This document shows, in pieces, positions 34,449 through 43,280 of a DNA stretch of 64,000 nt. The translations under genes were made by a program, and so were the position numbers. The notes beneath the pieces were generated by a model that saw nothing but the letters and a program-made list of their open reading frames with translations, had not been told where the DNA came from and searched no databases. Every line of letters begins with the position of its first letter. Within the stretch, counting starts at the first letter, position 1. The stretch lies in contig CAWDKL010000057.1 of assembly GCA_963802745.1 (NCBI GenBank), positions 1 through 64,000 of the forward strand, read 5' to 3'. Origin of the DNA: JAJPKK01 sp963802745. Lineage in GTDB: Bacteria > Pseudomonadota > Alphaproteobacteria > Rhizobiales > Xanthobacteraceae.

Positions 34449-34931
34449 ATGCGCGCAATCAGTCTCGATGAGGCGATGACGATCATCAACGGCTGTTTCG
34501 CCGCAGCCAAGGTGCACAAATTGCGGCCGCTGACCGCGGTGGTGCTCGACGCCGGCGGCCGGCTCAAGGCGGCGCTCAAGCAGGATGGCTGTGCGATGCT
34601 GCGATTCGAGATCGCCTATGGCAAGGCCTATGCGGCCCTCTCCATGGGGCGGCCGTCGCGCCTAGTTCTGCAAAAGCAGCGCGAAAAACCGGTGTTCATG
34701 GACAATCTGATGACCCTCGCCGACGGGCCGATGTTTCTGGAGGCGGGCGGACAGTTGATTCGCGATGCTGCCGGCGAGGTGATCGGCGCCATCGGAGTCA
34801 CGGGCGATGCGGGCGAGATGGACGATGTATGCGCCGCCGCGGGCATCCATGCGGCGGGGCATAAGACCTGCTCCGATTTCACCGATCCGGAGGTGATGCG
34901 GACTATCAACGTCAAGGAATCCGGCCCGTGA
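34449..34931 (+). CDS. GlcG/HbpS-like haem-binding family protein
   Basis: 160 aa, PF03928 fold: MRAISLDEAMTIINGCFAAA, TAVVLDAGGRLKAALKQDG, then AYGKAYAALSMGRPS, DGPMFLEAGGQLIRDAAGEV and IGAIGVTGDAGEMDDVCAAA. Members bind haem or corrinoid or serve glycolate metabolism; the exact role is unknown. ATG 34449 preferred (frame open to 34389). Divergent from the PQQ dehydrogenase; they probably share a control region. Confidence 0.88.
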   Translation: MRAISLDEAMTIINGCFAAAKVHKLRPLTAVVLDAGGRLKAALKQDGCAMLRFEIAYGKAYAALSMGRPSRLVLQKQREKPVFMDNLMTLADGPMFLEAGGQLIRDAAGEVIGAIGVTGDAGEMDDVCAAAGIHAAGHKTCSDFTDPEVMRTINVKESGP

Positions 34932-35110
34932 GGGTCGATGACGGTTATATGACACAGCAAACAGAACCGGAGCGTGTCCACATTCAGCCTTTCGGCTCTG
35001 AATTTGTGGAACGCCTTATCGTCGCCGAAATCCGTGTAGCATGGTGCCTTGTGCTTGCCCAAAACGGCCGGCAACAATGGCGGTCTCGTCCAGCTCAGGA
35101 GACGCTTCCC

Positions 35111-35662
35111 ATGGCCCCATCGCGCCGCTCCATGTTGCCTGCGGTCCTCCTTGTGGCCGGCCTGTCGGTGCTTTCAGGCTGTCAGAACTTCGGCAGTCCA
35201 TTCGGCTCGACGCAGGCGCCGGCGCCGAAGCCCGTGCAAGTGGCACTTCCGCCCAGGGTTCCGGTCGAGGATGTGGTGGGGCGCTGGGCGTTTGGGGCCT
35301 ATCACCGCGAGCAGGATCGCGCCCGCACCGAGGCCACCACCCGCGGCCAGTGCACGCAGCCCTACGTCATCAACCGGGCCGCGGCTCCAAATACCGTAAT
35401 GATGTACGGTCATGACAATCCGCAGATCCAGGAGATGACCCTCAAGGGTAGCGTCGATGGCAAGACCTATGTCGGGCCGGGGCCGGAGCCGGGAGGTATG
35501 GACGATCGCGAGATCGTCAGCGCCAATGGCCAGGTCATGGTGCTGCGCTGGGTCGATCCCGAAGTCGCCGGCCGCATGGGCACGGGCGTGTTCGTGCGCT
35601 GCGGGGATGGGGAGGCACGGACGGCACGCAAGCCGTCCGCAAATCCGCCGTCGGGACGGTGA
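35111..35662 (+). CDS. Outer-membrane or periplasmic lipoprotein, unknown
   Basis: 183 aa. Lipoprotein signal: MAPSRRSMLPAVLLVAGLSV then lipobox LSGC at about residues 21-24. A proline-rich spacer (FGSTQAPAPKPVQVALPPRV) is followed by a compact domain (VEDVVGRWAFGAYHREQDRA … REIVSANGQVMVLRWVDPEV) with a disulfide-competent cysteine pair. Similar lipoproteins occur throughout Hyphomicrobiales. ATG 35111 chosen for the signal peptide. Confidence 0.8.
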   Translation: MAPSRRSMLPAVLLVAGLSVLSGCQNFGSPFGSTQAPAPKPVQVALPPRVPVEDVVGRWAFGAYHREQDRARTEATTRGQCTQPYVINRAAAPNTVMMYGHDNPQIQEMTLKGSVDGKTYVGPGPEPGGMDDREIVSANGQVMVLRWVDPEVAGRMGTGVFVRCGDGEARTARKPSANPPSGR

Positions 35663-35983
35663 TCTCCCTCGGAGTCATGCGCGGATAAGGAGCGCAGCCC
35701 TCATACCCTCGCTGCCACGGTGCCGCCTCGGCAGGCCGTGCGGGATTTGGGCACATGCACGCGGAAGGTTGCGGGCGTCGGGTTCCTCGAAGCGCTAATG
35801 CCAGCTTCGGAGCCTGGCCGAACTAATCCTAAGCCCATGTCGCCGCAGCGCGGGTGAGCGCCAACATGCCTCATCGCCGATGCGCGCAATTGCCTATAGC
35901 TCACCGTCGCCTGATAGATACGGCCGGTTTCCGCTTGGCGATTCCGGTGGTCGCGTCGGCAGCCCTCAACACCGATCGGTCGG
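35663..35983. other. 320-bp region upstream of bioF, no gene seen
   Basis: No supported reading frame. No clear BirA-type or BioR-type operator (BioR: TTATAGATA-like) except a loose tgatagata at 35918-35926. Confidence 0.35.
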
Positions 35984-37150
35984 ATGTCTTCGCTCGACGC
36001 CTTTGCCAACACCAAGCTTGCCACGCTCGACAGCCGGCAATTGCGGCGCTCGCTCGTCACCTCGGCACGGAGCGATGGCGTCGTGGTCGAGCGCGACGGA
36101 CGGCGATTGATCTCGTTTTCCTGCAACGACTATCTCGGGCTCTCGGCGCATCCGGCGCTCATGGCGGCGGCGCGCGCGGCAATCGACCGCTATGGGATCG
36201 GCGCCGGGGCGTCGCGTCTCGTGACCGGCAACCATCCGCTGTACGGGGAACTCGAGGCGCGGCTGGCCCGGCTCAAAGGAACCGCCGCGGCGTGTGTGTT
36301 CGGGTCGGGCTATCTCGCCAATACCGGCATTGTGCCGGCTCTGGTGGGCGAAGGCGATCTGGTCGCGATCGACGAATGGTCCCATGCTTGCTTGTTCGCC
36401 GGGGCGCGGCTCTCGGGCGCGACCGTCGCGCGGTTTCGCCACAACGACCTCGGTCATCTGCGGCGTGTTCTCACCGAGCGGCGCGCCCGGCATCCCAGAG
36501 CCATGGTACTCACCGACGGCGTATTTTCCATGGACGGCGACCTGGCCCCGCTGGCCGAGATGGGCCGGATCGCCCGTGACCACGACGCCTGGCTCATGGC
36601 CGACGACGCCCACGGCATCGGGGTCGTCGGAGGCGGCCGCGGGGCGGCCTTTGCCGAGGGTGCCCCGGCCGACGTGCCGCTGCAGATGGGCACCTTGTCG
36701 AAGGCGATCGGCGCCTATGGCGGCTATCTGTGCGCATCGGAACCGGTGATTGCGTTGATGCGCAACCGCGCCCGCACCCTCATTTATTCGACCGCCCTGC
36801 CGCCCGCCGTGGTGGCGGCGGCAATCGCCGCGCTCGATTTCATCGCCGGCCATCCCGGCTACATCGCCCTGCCGGTGCGCAAGGCTAAGGTCTTTACGCT
36901 GCGGGCGGGTCTGCCGGAGGCGCAAAGCTCGATCGTGCCGGTGGTCGTCGGCAATGCGGCGGCCGCACTGGCGGCGGCCCGGATGCTCGAAGCCGAGGGA
37001 TTTCTGGTGGTGCCGATCCGCCCGCCGACAGTGCCGGAAGGCACCGCGCGGCTGCGACTCGCTTTCACGGCGCGCCACGACGATGCCGATATCGCGCGGC
37101 TTGCCGACGTCATTCGCACCCATGTCCTCAAGGCGAGAACCCTGCCATGA
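35984..37150 (+). CDS. bioF: 8-amino-7-oxononanoate synthase
   Basis: 388 aa PLP enzyme joining pimeloyl thioester and alanine in biotin synthesis. Seen: ISFSCNDYLGLSAHPALM, YGIGAGASRLVTGNHPLYGE, VLTDGVFSMDGDLAPLAEMG, LMADDAHGIGVVGGGRGA and the PLP lysine in MGTLSKAIGAYGGY. Full length. The stop overlaps bioD by ATGA. bioA and bioB are not adjacent. Confidence 0.95.
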   Translation: MSSLDAFANTKLATLDSRQLRRSLVTSARSDGVVVERDGRRLISFSCNDYLGLSAHPALMAAARAAIDRYGIGAGASRLVTGNHPLYGELEARLARLKGTAAACVFGSGYLANTGIVPALVGEGDLVAIDEWSHACLFAGARLSGATVARFRHNDLGHLRRVLTERRARHPRAMVLTDGVFSMDGDLAPLAEMGRIARDHDAWLMADDAHGIGVVGGGRGAAFAEGAPADVPLQMGTLSKAIGAYGGYLCASEPVIALMRNRARTLIYSTALPPAVVAAAIAALDFIAGHPGYIALPVRKAKVFTLRAGLPEAQSSIVPVVVGNAAAALAAARMLEAEGFLVVPIRPPTVPEGTARLRLAFTARHDDADIARLADVIRTHVLKARTLP

Positions 37151-37827
37151 CCGCTCTGTTCGTGACCGCGACCGGCACCGATATCGGCAAAACCTTTTTG
37201 ACGCGCGGCGTGATCAAGCAACTGCGCGGGCGCGGGCGTACCGTCGAGGTGCTCAAGCCGGTCGTCACCGGATTCGATCCGCGCATCGCGCATGTGAGCG
37301 ATACCGGCTACCTGCTCGCCGCCGCGGGGCTCGCATTGACACCGGAGCATATTGCCCGGGTGTCGCCCTATCGGCTGCGCGCGCCGGTCTCCCCCGACCT
37401 CGCCGCCCGCCTGGAAGGCACCGGCGTCGATTTCGCGGCGCTGACCGCCTATTGCCGCGACGCCATCGGGTTTCACCAGGACGCGCTGCTGATCGAAGGC
37501 ATCGGCGGCGTCATGGTCCCGCTCGATGACCGGCACACCGTGCTCGACTGGATGATCGCGACCGGCCTCCCCCTGGTCCTCGTCGCCGGCAGCTATGTGG
37601 GATCGCTGAGCCACACCTTGACGGCGCTCGACGTGCTCGATCGCCACGATCTTAACGTTGCAGCCGTGGTGGTGAGCGAAACCATCGGGAGCGCCGCAAA
37701 GCTCGCCGACATGGCGGCTACGGTCCGCCGCTTTTCCCGCAAGGGCGTCGAAGTCCTTGCCCTGCCGCGGCTGCCCGAAGGAGTGCTCGACCACGCCGTC
37801 ATGGCGGCCATCGCGGATTTGATGTGA
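37147..37827 (+). CDS. bioD: Dethiobiotin synthetase
   Basis: 226 aa ATP-dependent carboxylase of biotin synthesis. P-loop TATGTDIGKTFLTRG, substrate segment VEVLKPVVTGFDP, ALLIEGIGGVMVPLDDRHTV (the EG-xGG Walker-B-like loop) and VVVSETIGSAAKLADM. Overlaps the bioF stop; only 12 bp separate it from the convergent CPBP gene. Confidence 0.95.
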   Translation: MTALFVTATGTDIGKTFLTRGVIKQLRGRGRTVEVLKPVVTGFDPRIAHVSDTGYLLAAAGLALTPEHIARVSPYRLRAPVSPDLAARLEGTGVDFAALTAYCRDAIGFHQDALLIEGIGGVMVPLDDRHTVLDWMIATGLPLVLVAGSYVGSLSHTLTALDVLDRHDLNVAAVVVSETIGSAAKLADMAATVRRFSRKGVEVLALPRLPEGVLDHAVMAAIADLM

Positions 37828-37839
37828 ACGCCTGCTCTG

Positions 37840-38529
37840 CTACCCTGACACCATCGCGGTTTCCAAAACGCTCTCGAAATTCATCAGCATGTGCAGCAGG
37901 ATCACCAGCGTGGTCGAGCCCGTATGGTGGCGTACGTAGCCGAACAGCATCCCGATCATGAAAATCAGGCCGACACTGAACCAATCATATTGGAGATGCA
38001 GCAGCGACCAGATCAGCGCGATCGCAATGATTCCAGGCAAAACCTCGCGCGGTCCGTGCACCAAGCCGCGGTAGAGAAAACCGCGGAACAGCAGTTCCTC
38101 GCCGACCGGCGCCGCCACGATGATGGCGAGCAGCAGCCACGGCAACGTCCCGTCCGCCTGGGCGGAACGCTGAATGTCGAACTGGAACGCCGGCACCAGG
38201 TCGCGCCCGAGCATCACCGTCAGCACATCCGCCGACACGATCAGCACCGCGAGGCCGGTCACCGCGATGGTCACGTCCCGCCAGCGCGGCACCGTGAGCC
38301 CCAGATAGGCGAGCACGTCGGAGCCCGTGAGCCGTACGGCGAGCGCCAGCGTGACGATCTGCACCGGATTGGCGATCAGCGTGACGATCGCGACCGCGGT
38401 GCCGTCATAATCGACGCGCTGCGGGTCTATGCTCTTTACCGCCAACAGGGCGCCGATACCGACCGCCTGGCCGAGGCCGAACGCCAGGATGGCGAAAGCA
38501 AGGGTGGCGAGAAGACCCCACACCTTCAT
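37840..38529 (-). CDS. CPBP-family intramembrane glutamic endopeptidase
   Basis: 229 aa, about seven membrane helices. The CPBP (Abi/Rce1) motif is present: GEELLFRGFLYRGLVHG (EExxxR), then IWSLLHLQYDWFSVGLIFMI (HxxW-like second motif) and GSTTLVILLHMLMNFE (conserved histidine). Role in bacteria usually unknown. Start 38529 overlaps the cytochrome c stop by 4 bp, so it is co-transcribed with cytochrome and oxidoreductase genes upstream. Confidence 0.88.
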   Translation of the reverse strand: MKVWGLLATLAFAILAFGLGQAVGIGALLAVKSIDPQRVDYDGTAVAIVTLIANPVQIVTLALAVRLTGSDVLAYLGLTVPRWRDVTIAVTGLAVLIVSADVLTVMLGRDLVPAFQFDIQRSAQADGTLPWLLLAIIVAAPVGEELLFRGFLYRGLVHGPREVLPGIIAIALIWSLLHLQYDWFSVGLIFMIGMLFGYVRHHTGSTTLVILLHMLMNFESVLETAMVSG

Positions 38530-38973
38530 TTCGCGCGGCTTTCGATCCAGGCCGCGATGCGCTCGCGTTCCTGATCGGTCATCCCGGTCTCGTTGCCGAG
38601 CGGCATCGCGCGGGTAACCATCACCTGGTTCAGGATGCGCGGCGCGTTTTTGGACACTTGGTCGATGGTTTCCAACAGCACGCCGGCCGGTGCCCGGGCG
38701 AAGGCTTCGTGGGTCGGTTCGGCCGCGTGGCACTGCACGCAGTGCGCCTTCATTAGGGCCAAAATTTCCGAGTTCGGTCGGCACCCCGGAGGGCGCCTGT
38801 CCGAACGCCGCTGCGGTGGCGGTCAACCACATAGCCGCAATCCCTAGCGCCGGCCGGCCGATGTCCGGCCGGTGGCGCGCGGCCCCGATCGCCGCTGTGG
38901 CGCCGCCGCGGCCGCGGTGCCGCCGCCACGCTCTCATGGATGCCGCCGTCGCGGCGAAACGGAAGCGCGTCAT
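38526..38973 (-). CDS. Small cytochrome c similar to the C-terminal domain of urate hydroxylase PuuD, frameshifted
   Basis: The start ATG at 38973 overlaps the stop of the quinone oxidoreductase (ATGA). N-terminal frame: basic leader and AMWLTATAAAFGQAPSGVPT (signal peptide). Near 38771 the frame shifts; it then reads SEILALMKAHCVQCHAAEPT with a CxxCH haem site, FARAPAGVLLETIDQ and the axial-Met region TRAMPLGNETGMTDQERERI. Removing one base at about 38771 joins both. The haem part looks like the cytochrome c domain of membrane urate oxidase PuuD, here as a stand-alone secreted protein of about 148 aa (less after cleavage). Confidence 0.7.
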
Positions 38974-39950
38974 GGCAGCAGAATCGAGGCTCCGGTGGTA
39001 GCGCGCGATTCGAGATCGCGATGCGCCTGCTCGGCGTCCCGGAGCGGGTATTTCCGGTTGACCGGGATCTTCACCTTGCCGCTCGCGATGATGTCGAAGG
39101 TCTCGGCCGCCAGGGCCAGCAGGTCCTCGCGCTTGGCAGCGTAATTATTGAGCGTCGGCCGGGTCGCGAACAGCGAGCCCTTGGCCTGCAGGAGATTGAT
39201 GTTGAAGGCATCGATCGGTCCGGACGAACTGCCGAAGCTCACGAACAGGCCGAGCGGACGCAGGCAATCGAGCGAGGCCGGGAACGTGGTCTTGCCGACG
39301 CCGTCGTACACCACATCGCACAGCGCGCCCTTGGTGATGTCCTTGACGCGGGCGACGAAATCCTCGTCCCGATAAAGAATTGTATGGTGACAGCCATTGG
39401 CGCGCGCAAGTTCCGCCTTGTCCTTGCTGCCGACCGTCCCGATGACGGTCGCGCCCAGCGCGTTGGCCCACTGGCTGGCGATCAAGCCGACGCCGCCGGC
39501 GGCCGCATGAATCAACACCGTCGTTCCGGGTTTGACGTGAAACGTCCGGCGCACCAGGTAGCACACCGTCATGCCCTTGAGCATGGTGGCGGCGGCCTGC
39601 TCGTAGCTGATGTGGGCGGGAAGCTTCACCGCCCGTTCGGCCGGCAGATTGCGCTCGGCCGCATAGGCGCCAAGCGGCACCACATAGCCGACGCGGTCGC
39701 CCACTTTGAGGTCGGTGACGCCCGGCCCCACCGCGATGACCTCGCCGGCGCCCTCGTTCCCGGCGACGAACGGCATGCCGACGGGAGACGGATACATTCC
39801 GCCGCGAAAATAAGTGTCGATGAAATTGATGCCGGCGGCGTGCTGTTTGAGCCTGACCTGTCCGGGACCCGGCGCCGGGATATCGATCTCCTCATAGGTC
39901 AGCACCTCGGGTCCGCCGTGCTTGTGAACACGTATTGCCGCAACCATCAA
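38970..39950 (-). CDS. NADPH:quinone oxidoreductase (zinc-independent MDR family)
   Basis: 326 aa. MDR fold: PGPGQVRLKQHAAGINFIDT, FVAGNEGAGEVIAVGPGVTD, the nucleotide-binding VLIHAAAGGVGLIASQWANA, then CDVVYDGVGKTTFPASLDCL and a GSSSGP loop. Lacks the zinc cysteines of alcohol dehydrogenases. First of a three-gene overlapping set with a cytochrome c and a CPBP protease. Confidence 0.92.
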   Translation of the reverse strand: MMVAAIRVHKHGGPEVLTYEEIDIPAPGPGQVRLKQHAAGINFIDTYFRGGMYPSPVGMPFVAGNEGAGEVIAVGPGVTDLKVGDRVGYVVPLGAYAAERNLPAERAVKLPAHISYEQAAATMLKGMTVCYLVRRTFHVKPGTTVLIHAAAGGVGLIASQWANALGATVIGTVGSKDKAELARANGCHHTILYRDEDFVARVKDITKGALCDVVYDGVGKTTFPASLDCLRPLGLFVSFGSSSGPIDAFNINLLQAKGSLFATRPTLNNYAAKREDLLALAAETFDIIASGKVKIPVNRKYPLRDAEQAHRDLESRATTGASILLP

Positions 39951-40084
39951 AGTCTCCCTGTGGACTGCCGTGAAGCTCTGGCAAGCGCGCGCGGATCATA
40001 GGTAGTCGCCGCCCGGACGCAAGAGCGCTGAGGATCGGCGCCGATCCCATCCCTAAACAGCCCCTAACAAGCGCATTGCGCGAT

Positions 40085-40098
40085 TTGATCCAAGTCAA
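40085..40098 (+). promoter_or_regulatory. FNR/FixK-type box upstream of small membrane protein 1
   Basis: TTGATCCAAGTCAA, one mismatch from the TTGAT-N4-ATCAA palindrome. Its centre is about 72 bp upstream of the ATG at 40164, which fits a class II activator site with a ~30-nt leader. Suggests induction under low oxygen. Confidence 0.65.
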
Positions 40099-40163
40099 AG
40101 CTCATGGCGGCGGCGTCGGCGTAAGCAAACTTCATCGTTTTGCTGCACCAACGGAGGTAGAAA

Positions 40164-40289
40164 ATGACAACGACGACATCGCCGCAGGAGTCCGAGTGGC
40201 CGCTGACACCTTTGGTTTTTTGGGTTCTGGTATGCGCCGGTTACGCGGTCGTGGCGGGAGGACTGATATACGCCATCATGGTACACTAG
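40164..40289 (+). CDS. Small single-pass membrane protein 1 (41 aa), tandem paralogue
   Basis: 41 aa: a short N-terminus (MTTTTSPQESEWPLTPLVFW) leading into one hydrophobic helix (VLVCAGYAVVAGGLIYAIMV) and H at the end. A strong GGAGGTAG sits 6 nt before the ATG. It shares EWPLT-LVFW-L-CAGYAVVAGGL-YA with the gene at 40566. Preceded by an FNR/FixK-type box. Size and topology resemble small subunits of respiratory oxidases, but I recognise no family. Confidence 0.75.
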   Translation: MTTTTSPQESEWPLTPLVFWVLVCAGYAVVAGGLIYAIMVH

Positions 40290-40487
40290 TCCGTCGCCGC
40301 GGCGGCCGCTCCAACCATCGCGGCGAATACTGCTGCCAGTGCGTCAGCGAAAGCGCGCGGGGTGCCGACGAATTTGTCGCGCCGTGACCGGCCTGGCGTG
40401 CTATATGCTCACCCAGCTCTTCCGGCACCGAGGCAAGGCTGTAGGCCTGTGCGGTGCCACTGAGTGCGGGCGAAGCCGTGGGACGAT

Positions 40488-40500
40488 TTGACCTTGTCAA
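40488..40500 (+). promoter_or_regulatory. FNR/FixK-like palindrome upstream of small membrane protein 2
   Basis: TTGAC-ctt-GTCAA, a perfect palindrome but with a 3-nt instead of 4-nt centre. It lies 72 bp before the ATG at 40566, the same spacing as the box of copy 1, so it is probably a degenerate or altered copy of that site. Confidence 0.45.
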
Positions 40501-40565
40501 GGACCATGCGCTTCGGCCACAAAGGATACGAGCACGATCTTGGGCTGAGCATGGAGAGGACGCAG

Positions 40566-40697
40566 ATGATCGCACCAACGACGCCGCACGCCGCCGAATG
40601 GCCGCTGACCAATCTTGTTTTTTGGATTTTGATTTGCGCCGGCTATGCGGTGGTGGCCGGAGGTTTGCTCTACGCTGTGCTCGAGCATAGTCAGTAG
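40566..40697 (+). CDS. Small single-pass membrane protein 2 (43 aa), tandem paralogue
   Basis: 43 aa: MIAPTTPHAAEWPLTNLVFW, then helix ILICAGYAVVAGGLLYAVLE and HSQ. GGAGAGG is 7 nt upstream. Nearly the same core as the gene at 40164 (EWPLT, LVFW, CAGYAVVAGGL, YA). The longer frame from 40464 is less likely since it overlaps the regulatory palindrome. Function unknown. Confidence 0.75.
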   Translation: MIAPTTPHAAEWPLTNLVFWILICAGYAVVAGGLLYAVLEHSQ

Positions 40698-41006
40698 GTC
40701 GAATTCCGGTGGGGCGCAGCCACGCGCGTCCCCACTGCTATGCCAGCACCGGAATGCCAGCCAAATGCCCCCGCTTGGTGTGAGGCATCCGGTAGAGCCA
40801 ACACGGATCTTCCAACGCGGCTGGGTGATGTAATCCCGGCCGCGACTGCGGGCGGCGATTAATGCCAAATGCGCTGTATTTGCGCGCCATGATCATACAA
40901 GAGCTGACGCGTCAGTGTGGTATTTTTTACCTCATGCACGCGCGCAGCGTATGCGCCGGCATGCGCGGATTGCGGCGTCGCACCAATTCACTACGTACCC
41001 CCGGAT
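40698..41006. other. 310-bp intergenic region, nothing recognised
   Basis: Between the small membrane proteins and the convergent large oxygenase-like gene. A short inverted match (caaatgcgc … gcgcgcc) at 40866-40889 is the only structure seen. Confidence 0.35.
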
Positions 41007-43280
41007 TCATGTCGCCAACGCTGCGATATCCGCCAAATCCTGCTTGCGCTGCTTGACCCGGCGCTCGTAGCTGGCCTGGTTCTTGGTGCACACCAGGCCA
41101 TGGGGGCTGCCACGCCGCTCCGTCGTCGTGGTGACGTCGCAGGCGGCGGCACGGATCGTGCTCTCGACGTGGCTGCGGGCCTGTTGTGCGGCCTTGAGTG
41201 TCCAGGTTGGGCGTTCCGGGTCGGCGAGAAAGCGGCTCAGCGCGGTACAATGGGTGCATTTGCACCCGACTTCGCTGTCGCGGCGCCAGTCTTTCGGCGG
41301 TTCCAGTAGTTCGGCGACGCGGCCGCGCAAGTGCGCCAGGCAGGCGTTCCGCAGTCGCTGCACGGCAGCGGAATCCTGTGCGGCACCGCTCTTGGCGAGT
41401 TGCAGCATGTCCGGGATCAGCACGGCGTCGAAGCCGTAAGCATTGGGCCAAGCCGCCATATGATCCACCGCGCGGGCGGCTTGCGCCTCGTCGATCGCTG
41501 CGAGCGCAGTGAGGAGATCGGCAACGAAGCCGGGCGGAACGACCGGCCGCCGCGGCCAGGCTGGCGCTGGCGCTGGGCGCGCCGGATCGCCGGGAAGTTC
41601 CGCGATCAATTTTGCGGCGGCGCCCTTAAGTTCGGCCCGCAGCGCGCCCGCGTCCACCGCTACGGCACGCGCCAGCAGGTCGGCGCATGCGGCCGGTGAC
41701 GCCCCGGCGGTGCCGGCGATGATGCGCTCGATCCGCGTCGCCGCTTCGCCCGGCGAAACCAACTCCAGTGCCGCCAGCAGGGCCTCGTTGTCGCCCTTTG
41801 CGTGCCGGCCGGCGGCGGCGATCGCGGCCAGCAGGCCGTCGAGCCGCTCGGTGTCACGCAGCCGCTTCAGATGCTCCAGCATGCGGCGGACCGGGCTCGA
41901 TGCGGTTTCTTCACCGAACCAACCCTCGGGCCAGGTGGCAAGAATATATCCGGCCAGTTCATGCGCCTCACGCCACAAGAGCGCGTCTTGTCCGGCGCCG
42001 CTCGCGGCCCAGCGGTCGGCGAGGTCGCCGAGATACGGAACCGTGGCACCGAGGCCCTGCTGGTTCAGGACGGCCAGTACGCGCTCGCGCGGCCACAGCA
42101 CCAGCGCGGCGCGGCTGTAGGTGCGATCGAACGAGGCGCCTTCGTTGCCGGTCGCCTCCTGGAAATCCTCCTCGTCCGGCTCCATGCCATCGAGGGCATC
42201 GGGCGGCGAGATTTCCTCATCCTCGATCGGAAGTTCCGCCGCGATCGACGCGCCGCCGTCCGGGCGCCGCAACTCCTTCAGCACCGCGGATCGGTCGGTG
42301 ACTTCGCCGGCCTCGAGCTCCATGTCTTCCTCCCGCCAGCGGCGGTGGGAACCGGTATCTACATATTCGGCGATGCCGCTCTCCTCGATCGACATCAAGG
42401 CCAAGTGAAGTTCGCAGTCCGCTTGCGGCGCCGCCGCCACCAGCGTGCCGGCGACCGCCGCGTCGGCGCCCTTCAGCGCCGCGAAGCTCAATTCCGCCTG
42501 GGTGTAGGCGTGCTCCAGCGGATAGATCAGCTTCTCCGGGGCCTGTGCGTCGCCGGCCTTCTTGGCCAAAACCCATTCCCGCAGCACGGCCGCGAGCTTC
42601 GCCTCCTGGCCCGCGTAATCCGGCGGCTCCGGCACGGCCTCGCGGCCGCCGCGCAGCAGGTTGAAGACCAAAACCACGCGGCAGCCGGCGGTGACCGGCA
42701 GCACCTCGTGCACGCAATCGGCATAGAACGCCGCAAAGGCGGCTTCCGACGGATCGTCGCAGCGCAGCTCGAGCCGCGCCTCGCGGCCCTTGTGCCGCAC
42801 CAAAAGTTCGCCGCCCGTGCCGATCGAGGGCAGCGCGACCACCAGGGTCGCGAACATGCCGGGCGCCTTTTCGGTGTCGCGATGGCTTACGAAGAAACTG
42901 CCTTGGTCATAGACCAGCAGCTTGTAGAGTTCGGCCGTGACCGGTTTTGCCAGCCCGAAGCCCGCGGCAACACGCGCGAGAATTGCCTCGAGCGTCTGCG
43001 GCCACTGCTTGCCGCGGATATGCACCCGCTCGGGCGCGATTTGCCAGGTGCGCCGCACCGTGGTGTCGATTACGGTTTCTGCGCCGCGGCCGTAGGGCGC
43101 CCGCTCGGCCGCGGCCACCAGCTGCGCGGCCTGCGCCGGCAGCACCGGCAGCGCGAGCGGACCGACCCCCTCTACCTCCAGCCGCGGCGCCGGCAGATCG
43201 ATCGTGCCGGCGACGAAAAAATCCCCCGGCCGATCGACCGTGCGCAGGATTTCGGCAACTGTCTCGGTGAGGGACGACAT
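41007..43280 (-). CDS. Large protein with N-terminal 2OG-Fe(II) dioxygenase domain
   Basis: 757 aa. The oxygenase core lies at about residues 105-205: FFVSHRDTEKAPGMFATLVV gives the H-x-D pair, GGELLVRHKGREARLELRCD the barrel, CVHEVLPVTAGCRVVLVFNL the distal histidine and 2OG-binding arginine. The remaining ~550 residues are helix-rich (ATRIERIIAGTAGASPAACA, LAKSGAAQDSAAVQRLRNA) with an acidic linker near residues 300-350, and end in a cysteine-containing segment (SEVGCKCTHCTALSRFLADP, a possible zinc site, CKCTHC). The whole could modify a protein or nucleic acid; unknown. Start 43280 chosen over the longer frame (43457). Confidence 0.8.
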   Translation of the reverse strand: MSSLTETVAEILRTVDRPGDFFVAGTIDLPAPRLEVEGVGPLALPVLPAQAAQLVAAAERAPYGRGAETVIDTTVRRTWQIAPERVHIRGKQWPQTLEAILARVAAGFGLAKPVTAELYKLLVYDQGSFFVSHRDTEKAPGMFATLVVALPSIGTGGELLVRHKGREARLELRCDDPSEAAFAAFYADCVHEVLPVTAGCRVVLVFNLLRGGREAVPEPPDYAGQEAKLAAVLREWVLAKKAGDAQAPEKLIYPLEHAYTQAELSFAALKGADAAVAGTLVAAAPQADCELHLALMSIEESGIAEYVDTGSHRRWREEDMELEAGEVTDRSAVLKELRRPDGGASIAAELPIEDEEISPPDALDGMEPDEEDFQEATGNEGASFDRTYSRAALVLWPRERVLAVLNQQGLGATVPYLGDLADRWAASGAGQDALLWREAHELAGYILATWPEGWFGEETASSPVRRMLEHLKRLRDTERLDGLLAAIAAAGRHAKGDNEALLAALELVSPGEAATRIERIIAGTAGASPAACADLLARAVAVDAGALRAELKGAAAKLIAELPGDPARPAPAPAWPRRPVVPPGFVADLLTALAAIDEAQAARAVDHMAAWPNAYGFDAVLIPDMLQLAKSGAAQDSAAVQRLRNACLAHLRGRVAELLEPPKDWRRDSEVGCKCTHCTALSRFLADPERPTWTLKAAQQARSHVESTIRAAACDVTTTTERRGSPHGLVCTKNQASYERRVKQRKQDLADIAALAT

